Shown: positions 59,755-64,000 of the stretch, in pieces
How positions within the stretch are numbered: position 1 is the first letter of the stretch
Layout of the letters: the number at the start of each line of letters is the position of its first letter
Notes under the pieces: model-generated
The model's input: only the letters and a program-made list of their open reading frames with translations
What the model was told of the DNA's origin: nothing
Databases searched by the model: none
NCBI GenBank assembly: GCA_964647545.1
Contig: CAZYHS010000006.1
Coordinates: 10,927-74,926 of the forward strand
Direction of reading: 5' to 3'
Source of the DNA: CAZYHS01 sp964647545
Lineage (GTDB): Bacteria; UBA10199; GCA-002796325; 1-14-0-20-49-13
Length of the DNA: 64,000 nt
Program-made: the position numbers and the translations under genes

Positions 59755-60684
59755 ATGAATAACTCACAAGCAGAAGCCTCTCCGTTTTTGAAATGGGCCG
59801 GAGGGAAGACTCAGCTTCTGGAACAATTAAAAAATTTTTTTCCGAAACAACTAAACGGAAAGGGTGAAATTAAGTATTATTATGAACCTTTTTTGGGTAG
59901 TGGAGCGCTTTTTTTTTGGGTGATGCAGAATTGTGCAATTGAAAAAGCGTACATTAATGAGTTAAATCCAGAAATCTATTTGTGCTATCGTACAATTCAA
60001 AGAGATGTGTCAGCTGTTGTCAGACATCTGAAATCTCTTGAAAGAAAGTATCATAGCCTAACTGCAGAAGGACAAGAGAGTTATTATTATAAAATTCGTG
60101 ATTTATATAATCGATCACGCGATGCGATTAATTTTAAAAAATATTCAAGGAATTTGCATCCTGAGCGGGTTGCCATGACCATTTTCCTGAATCGAACCTG
60201 CTATAATGGTTTGTACCGAGTTAATTCAAAGGGTGAGTTTAATGTTCCCTTTGGTAGATATAAAAATCCAACAATTTGTAATTCTGAGAATTTGTTGAAT
60301 GTGAATAAACTATTGCACAAAACCGAAATTACTAATGATGATTTTTCGATAATACTCAAACAGATCAAACCAAGTTCTTTTGTTTATTTTGACCCTCCGT
60401 ATAGACCCCTAAACAAGACTTCAAAGTTTACATCCTATTCAACAAATACCTTTGATGATTATGAGCAAAAAAGGTTGGCGGATGTTATTAAAAAGCTTGA
60501 GCGTATTGATGAAGTTAAAGTTATGTTGAGTAATTCTGATCCCAAAAACGAAGATCCAAACGATGATTTTTTTGATAACTTATACTGTGACTTTAATTTG
60601 GCCCGATTGAAAGCAAAGAGGATGATTAATTGTAATGCAACAAAACGCGGCGCTATAAATGAGATATTAGTAATGAATTATTAG
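59755..60684 (+). CDS. DNA adenine N6-methyltransferase, Dam/DpnM type
   Basis: 309 residues from MNNSQAEASP; the ATG at 59743 is the alternative. Class alpha adenine methylase motifs: FLKWAGGKTQLL (motif X), YYEPFLGSGALFFW (motif I), the NRTCYNGLYRVNSKGEFNVPFGRY target-recognition region and catalytic YFDPPYRPLNKTSKFTSY (motif IV DPPY). The order and the NGLYR region are those of GATC methylases, so GATC is a plausible target. The gene is clearly more AT-rich than the backbone, which suggests transfer. It leads a group of restriction-type genes. Confidence 0.93.
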   Translation: MNNSQAEASPFLKWAGGKTQLLEQLKNFFPKQLNGKGEIKYYYEPFLGSGALFFWVMQNCAIEKAYINELNPEIYLCYRTIQRDVSAVVRHLKSLERKYHSLTAEGQESYYYKIRDLYNRSRDAINFKKYSRNLHPERVAMTIFLNRTCYNGLYRVNSKGEFNVPFGRYKNPTICNSENLLNVNKLLHKTEITNDDFSIILKQIKPSSFVYFDPPYRPLNKTSKFTSYSTNTFDDYEQKRLADVIKKLERIDEVKVMLSNSDPKNEDPNDDFFDNLYCDFNLARLKAKRMINCNATKRGAINEILVMNY

Positions 60685-60693
60685 GAGTAGAAA

Positions 60694-61227
60694 ATGATCA
60701 ATAAGGGTAAGGGCGGAGCCAATACAAAGACAGGTCTTGTTTTTGAAGGGCAAACAGATTTGTCCACATTTCTTAATTCCCAAAAGAATTATCACGTTAA
60801 GGGCGGCATTGTTTATTTTAAAAATAGAGAAGTTGCGAGGGTGTTTAAGAAGTACAAACTTTATAAGTTTTTGGAGGAGTATGACATTGACTGGCGCAAT
60901 ATTCTTTCAAAGAAACTGCTGCCGGATGATTCAATATATGTCATCGTCAGTAATACTATTTATATCATTGAGTGTAAGTTTCAAAAAGTTGCTGGCTCTG
61001 TTGATGAAAAACTTCAAACCTGTGATTTTAAGAAAAAACAATATCAGAAGCTATTCTCTAGAGCCAATATCGAAGTCGAATATATGTATCTTTTAAGTGA
61101 TTGGTTCAAAAAGTCAGCATACAAGGACGTTCTAGACTATATTATCAGTGTAAGATGCAAATATTATTTTAACTATATACCTTTGAGCGAGTTAGGGCTT
61201 CCTGTCCCCAATTCTGATTGTGATTAG
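60694..61227 (+). CDS. Putative PD-(D/E)XK restriction endonuclease
   Basis: 177 residues, 9 nt after the methylase. The motif GKGGANTKTGLVFEGQTDLS near the N-terminus is typical of a group of type II nucleases. A nuclease-like core is present: DDSIYVIVSNTIYIIECKFQK, where D and ECK could form the acidic and Lys catalytic residues. It is shorter than DpnII or MboI. A partner nuclease for the methylase is the simplest reading; the cut site is not known. Confidence 0.72.
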   Translation: MINKGKGGANTKTGLVFEGQTDLSTFLNSQKNYHVKGGIVYFKNREVARVFKKYKLYKFLEEYDIDWRNILSKKLLPDDSIYVIVSNTIYIIECKFQKVAGSVDEKLQTCDFKKKQYQKLFSRANIEVEYMYLLSDWFKKSAYKDVLDYIISVRCKYYFNYIPLSELGLPVPNSDCD

Positions 61228-61289
61228 AGTTTTATGTTTCATCCCGCTAATGGCAACTACATTGGACAGAATTACAACTGGGTAACCCT

Positions 61290-62636
61290 ATGGATTCTTT
61301 GAAAGGCTTTTTACAGTCACTAATTCCTGAACAGACCATTGTATCAAATAAACTAACAGTCGAAGAGGCAAGGCTTGTAGTTTCAAAAATGAACGAATAT
61401 TTTTTTACTAATTATGAAGGGATTGGCACGACAAACATCTTAGATAACGATTATGAATTTATCTCAGAATTTCATAAATTCTGGGAAAGGAATCATAAAG
61501 AGATATTAAATCCAAGCATTGATCTTTCACGATGTGAGGCCATAGCAGATATATTGCATGATATTTATATTAAATACGACAAGAAACCATTTTATAACAT
61601 ATATGATACTTGCGGGCTTACATCTCAAGAGATATGCAGAATACGCTATTTCTCCTCCAATCAAGATTTCAGGGGCTCACGTAGCTTTTCAGAATTAGCA
61701 GAAATTTATCGTGTCGATCCCTCTATATTTGATACTGAAAAAATTTATGAGAAGCCGGTCGACTTTATAAAAGATATTGGGATATCTGGACTATCACAAA
61801 ATGATAAACGCATTCATTTTGCCAGCAATGCAGCTAAGCTTCTCATCGACAATAAAATAGAACCTTACGATTTATTGTCATTCTGCACCAATGATATTGC
61901 CCAAGTGAGGCAATTATTAGTGAGTAATAAGGGTGCCGGGTATGGAAACAAAAAGGCTGACATGTTTCTTCGTGATATGGTCGTATTGAAGGTGTGGAAT
62001 AATGTAACCAATTTCGATGTTATTGATGTTGCTAGTGATGTGAACACGATAAAGGTTGCTCTTCGTTGTGGCATTCTGAAGACGGACATTGTTCTAATTT
62101 CAAGTTTTTTGGATATCTTCAGCTATCAGTATTCGTTAATTGACACAATGAATGCTAAAGCTTGGCGAGAGGTTTGGAATGCTTGGCAGAGGAAATATCC
62201 CACAGAGTGCATCGAAAGCCCTTCTCTCATGGATTATCTTGTGTATAGAATTGTAGGACGAGAGTTTTGTAAAGAGTCTTTGTATACATTTCGCTGCGAA
62301 ACAGGTGCTCATACATTTAAGTGGCATTCAGCAAAAAACAGAACCTGTCAAATATGCCATAAACAAGGACAAAGGCACAAAGCAGAGGTTGTGAAAAAAA
62401 CATTGCCGTGTGCTGACAATGAAGGCCATATTTTTTTTGAAAAGAATATTAATGTTAACACCGATAATGCTGTTTTGGCTGGTATGAAAACATGTCCTTT
62501 TGTTTGTGTATGTTGTCCTTCTAACAATAGATTTAAAAAGTACAATCCACCAAAATCTATTAGTATCCTTGGACGAACAGGTTGGGACAGTGCCAAAGCC
62601 AGAAGAGATGAGGGTGGTGGTGGGCTCATGTCTTAA
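61290..62636 (+). CDS. HhH-type DNA-binding protein with Cys-rich tail, island gene
   Basis: 448 residues. I do not recognise a named family. About residues 150-250 look like an HhH-GPD glycosylase-type helical domain: VDFIKDIGISGLSQNDKRI, then LLVSNKGAGYGNKKADMFLR leading into DMVVLKVW, with a conserved-looking DVASDVNTIKVALRCGIL after it. The C-terminal 110 residues hold Cys/His pairs (CETGAHTFKWH, CQICHKQGQRH, CPFVCVCCPSNN) that could bind zinc. It lies directly before a methylase, so it may be a restriction or repair effector. The residue that would be catalytic Asp is uncertain. Confidence 0.65.
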   Translation: MDSLKGFLQSLIPEQTIVSNKLTVEEARLVVSKMNEYFFTNYEGIGTTNILDNDYEFISEFHKFWERNHKEILNPSIDLSRCEAIADILHDIYIKYDKKPFYNIYDTCGLTSQEICRIRYFSSNQDFRGSRSFSELAEIYRVDPSIFDTEKIYEKPVDFIKDIGISGLSQNDKRIHFASNAAKLLIDNKIEPYDLLSFCTNDIAQVRQLLVSNKGAGYGNKKADMFLRDMVVLKVWNNVTNFDVIDVASDVNTIKVALRCGILKTDIVLISSFLDIFSYQYSLIDTMNAKAWREVWNAWQRKYPTECIESPSLMDYLVYRIVGREFCKESLYTFRCETGAHTFKWHSAKNRTCQICHKQGQRHKAEVVKKTLPCADNEGHIFFEKNINVNTDNAVLAGMKTCPFVCVCCPSNNRFKKYNPPKSISILGRTGWDSAKARRDEGGGGLMS

Positions 62637-62642
62637 AATTAT

Positions 62643-63413
62643 ATGGAACATATAGAACCTGAAATTACTACTGTGTGGTCGTTTGCTAATCGTGGTAAGT
62701 GGGCTACCCACAATCCAAAATATAGAGGAAATTGGGCCCCTCAAATTCCTCGAAATGTCATTTTAAAATATTCCAAAGAAGGAGACCTAGTTCTTGATCC
62801 CATGGTTGGGGCTGGGACCACGTTGGTAGAAACAAAGCTTCTCAACCGCAATGCGATTGGTATAGATATTAATCCAGCTGCGGTGAGCTTGACCGCAGAG
62901 CATTTAAAATTTAGCGTTAATAACAAAAGTCAGCAGGAGTGTTATGTTGGTGATGTTAGGTGTTTAAATAAAATTCCTGATGAGTCGATTGACCTTGTAT
63001 GTACTCACCCCCCTTACCTGAATATCATTAAATATTCTGATGGCAAAATACAGGAGGACCTATCCAACATAGGTAGTCTTGCCAAGTTTCTTGTGCGGTT
63101 TGAACCTGCAATCAAGGAATTATATAGAGTATTAAAGCCAAATCATTACTGTGCAATTCTTATAGGTGATACCAGGCGAAAACGTCATTTTGTTCCAGTT
63201 GCATATAATTTGATGTCACTGTTCATGAAAAATGGTTTCATATTAAAAGAGGACATTATTAAAATTCAGCATAATTGCCAAACGACACCCAAGTGGCGTG
63301 CCATGGTGGAAAAATATGATTTTTATTTGATAATGCACGAGCATCTTTTAATATTCAGAAAACCAGCAAGTAAGGAAGATTTGCAACACTGCAAAGAGAG
63401 CACTCTTGTTTAA
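62643..63413 (+). CDS. DNA methyltransferase, class beta, with HPPY motif IV
   Basis: 256 residues, 6 nt after the HhH gene. The N-terminal motif TTVWSFANRGKWATHNPKYR is typical of a group of N4-cytosine or N6-adenine methylases. The SAM motif I is VLDPMVGAGTTLVE and follows motif IV order of circular permutation: HPPYLNIIKYS holds the catalytic PPY with His in place of Asp or Ser. The C-terminal third has GDTRRKRHFVPVAYN. Target unknown. It is AT-rich like its neighbours and would protect DNA from the preceding protein if that is a nuclease or glycosylase. Confidence 0.85.
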   Translation: MEHIEPEITTVWSFANRGKWATHNPKYRGNWAPQIPRNVILKYSKEGDLVLDPMVGAGTTLVETKLLNRNAIGIDINPAAVSLTAEHLKFSVNNKSQQECYVGDVRCLNKIPDESIDLVCTHPPYLNIIKYSDGKIQEDLSNIGSLAKFLVRFEPAIKELYRVLKPNHYCAILIGDTRRKRHFVPVAYNLMSLFMKNGFILKEDIIKIQHNCQTTPKWRAMVEKYDFYLIMHEHLLIFRKPASKEDLQHCKESTLV

Positions 63414-63485
63414 GCAACACCAGTAACCGATCAAACGCTCATTTAAGCCCAATTCGATTGTCGCTGAAGAAACGTTTAACGCAAA

Positions 63486-63516
63486 AGCCTGACTCGAAAT
63501 AGTCGGGCTTTTTTGT
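63486..63516 (+). terminator. Probable terminator after the second methylase
   Basis: Stem AGCCTGACT/AGTCGGGCT with a short loop followed by TTTTTTG. It is about 70 nt past the methylase stop. Confidence 0.7.
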
Positions 63517-63598
63517 TTCGGTGATTTCCGTTTAGTCCGTTAACAGAATTAACTGACCTAACTGACAAAACCGAATTAACTATTTGATACAATTTTCT

Positions 63599-63790
63599 GC
63601 GGGTGGCGCGTGACGGGGTGCCCCAATTTTGCCAGTCCCGATTTGGTATTATTTTTTTCTGAAAAAATGAGTACCAAATCGAGGATCCTCGACACCGCAA
63701 ACTATTTTTGATGCAAAAACAGTGCGGCTGTCGGGACAGGCTAGCCGATGCCAAAATTGGGGCTGTCACGTGACAGGACCTGCAAAATGT
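63599..63790 (-). mobile_element. Family E palindromic element, right copy (inverted)
   Basis: 192 nt, the reverse complement of the left copy with only scattered changes (for example GCATCAAAAATAG against GCACCAAAAACAG). The order is the outer arm, TCCCGA arm 1, CGAGGATCCTCG, arm 2, TCGGGA. Homology extends beyond the element: to the left is a family C array, and to the right a CTCCCTTCCAC-type sequence as at the left copy. Confidence 0.85.
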
Positions 63791-64000
63791 CCGTAATCGC
63801 TCGATTCCGAATCCGCGAAAATTAATTATCTGGAGTGGAAGGGAGATTGCCGCGGCCCTTGCGGGCCTCGCAATGACGCAAGGGGCGTCAACGAGTTCCC
63901 CGATTAATGCCTCGGGGATGACGGCGAATAGGAAAACTATCCAAATTTATGTTTGACATCCCGCGCTAATTTTCATAAACGCGTTGAGCAAGTTATGAGT

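Larger units (their letters stand above)
63414..64000. other. Right border of the restriction island, repeat-dense
   Basis: About 590 nt without a gene. It holds a family C array (63532-63588), the inverted family E copy (63599-63790), family-B-like and family-A-like ends (63840-63925), and unassigned sequence to the window end. A small hairpin (GCCTGACTCGAAATAGTCGGGCTTTTTTG, in part) near 63487-63516 is a likely terminator after the methylase. Confidence 0.75.

Noticed and set aside
63476..63769. Minus-strand 97-codon frame over the right family E element
   Set aside because: It translates repeat DNA (the family E palindrome and family C array); no protein-like features.

Overview
The window looks like a chromosome segment of a free-living, Gram-negative, probably anaerobic or facultatively anaerobic bacterium of the deltaproteobacterial grade. 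The evidence is an Mvh/Hdr hydrogenase-heterodisulfide reductase set, secreted thrombospondin type 3 repeat proteins, a Wzi-like outer membrane protein and the tig-clpP-clpX-lon order. I cannot place it more precisely from sequence alone. The backbone is moderately GC-rich and strikingly full of short repeats.

Layout. 1-14.7 kb: secreted and surface proteins (a beta-helix-like protein cut by the window edge, an S8 lipoprotein protease, two TSP3 repeat proteins), a Ser/Thr kinase-AAA-TPR protein, ruvC, an S23 four-helix-bundle gene and yebC. 14.7-30.3 kb: housekeeping genes guaB, guaA, dnaE, hflX, pgsA, lipB, a DacZ-like diadenylate cyclase, dsbD, a GMC oxidoreductase, folE and a cold-shock gene. 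30.4-39.8 kb: ftsB-like, ruvBA, a tRNA-Leu gene nested inside another tRNA-Leu gene, tig-clpP-clpX-lon, tRNA-Val, tRNA-Asp and uppP. 39.8-49.9 kb: a small cysteine peptide, a hydrogenase maturation protease with a zinc-peptidase partner, two tandem paralogues of unknown function, and the mvhA-mvhG-mvhD-hdrA-hdrB-hdrC cluster on the minus strand. 50-58.4 kb: orphan envelope-type genes, a GT-C glycosyltransferase, leuS and holA. 58.4-64 kb: repeat-dense DNA enclosing an AT-rich restriction-modification island.

How the genes work together. Hdr/Mvh would oxidise H2 and bifurcate electrons to ferredoxin and a disulfide, with the HycI-type protease maturing MvhA. RuvA, RuvB and RuvC form the branch-migration and resolution set. 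Tig, ClpXP and Lon handle nascent-chain folding and proteolysis. LeuS and HolA overlap. The island combines a Dam-type methylase, a PD-(D/E)XK-like nuclease, a helix-hairpin-helix/Cys-rich protein and a second methylase.

The most unusual content is the repeat ecology. Family A (GTCATYCCCG ... CGGGRATGAC) sits in three junctions of the hdr/mvh operon and has inserted in frame in leuS, probably also in hycI. Family B is GTCATTGCGAG ... CTCGCAATGAC. Family C is an array of about 9 nt units (TTAACTGAC-like). Family D is a 239 bp element with 12 bp terminal inverted repeats and a micro-ORF, in three copies. Family E is a 193 bp two-armed palindromic element: two copies in opposite orientation flank the restriction island, and a relative carrying a complete tRNA-Leu(UAG) interrupts another tRNA-Leu(UAG). 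Many genes also have a -10 box only 6-13 nt before the start codon and no Shine-Dalgarno sequence, which suggests frequent leaderless mRNAs.
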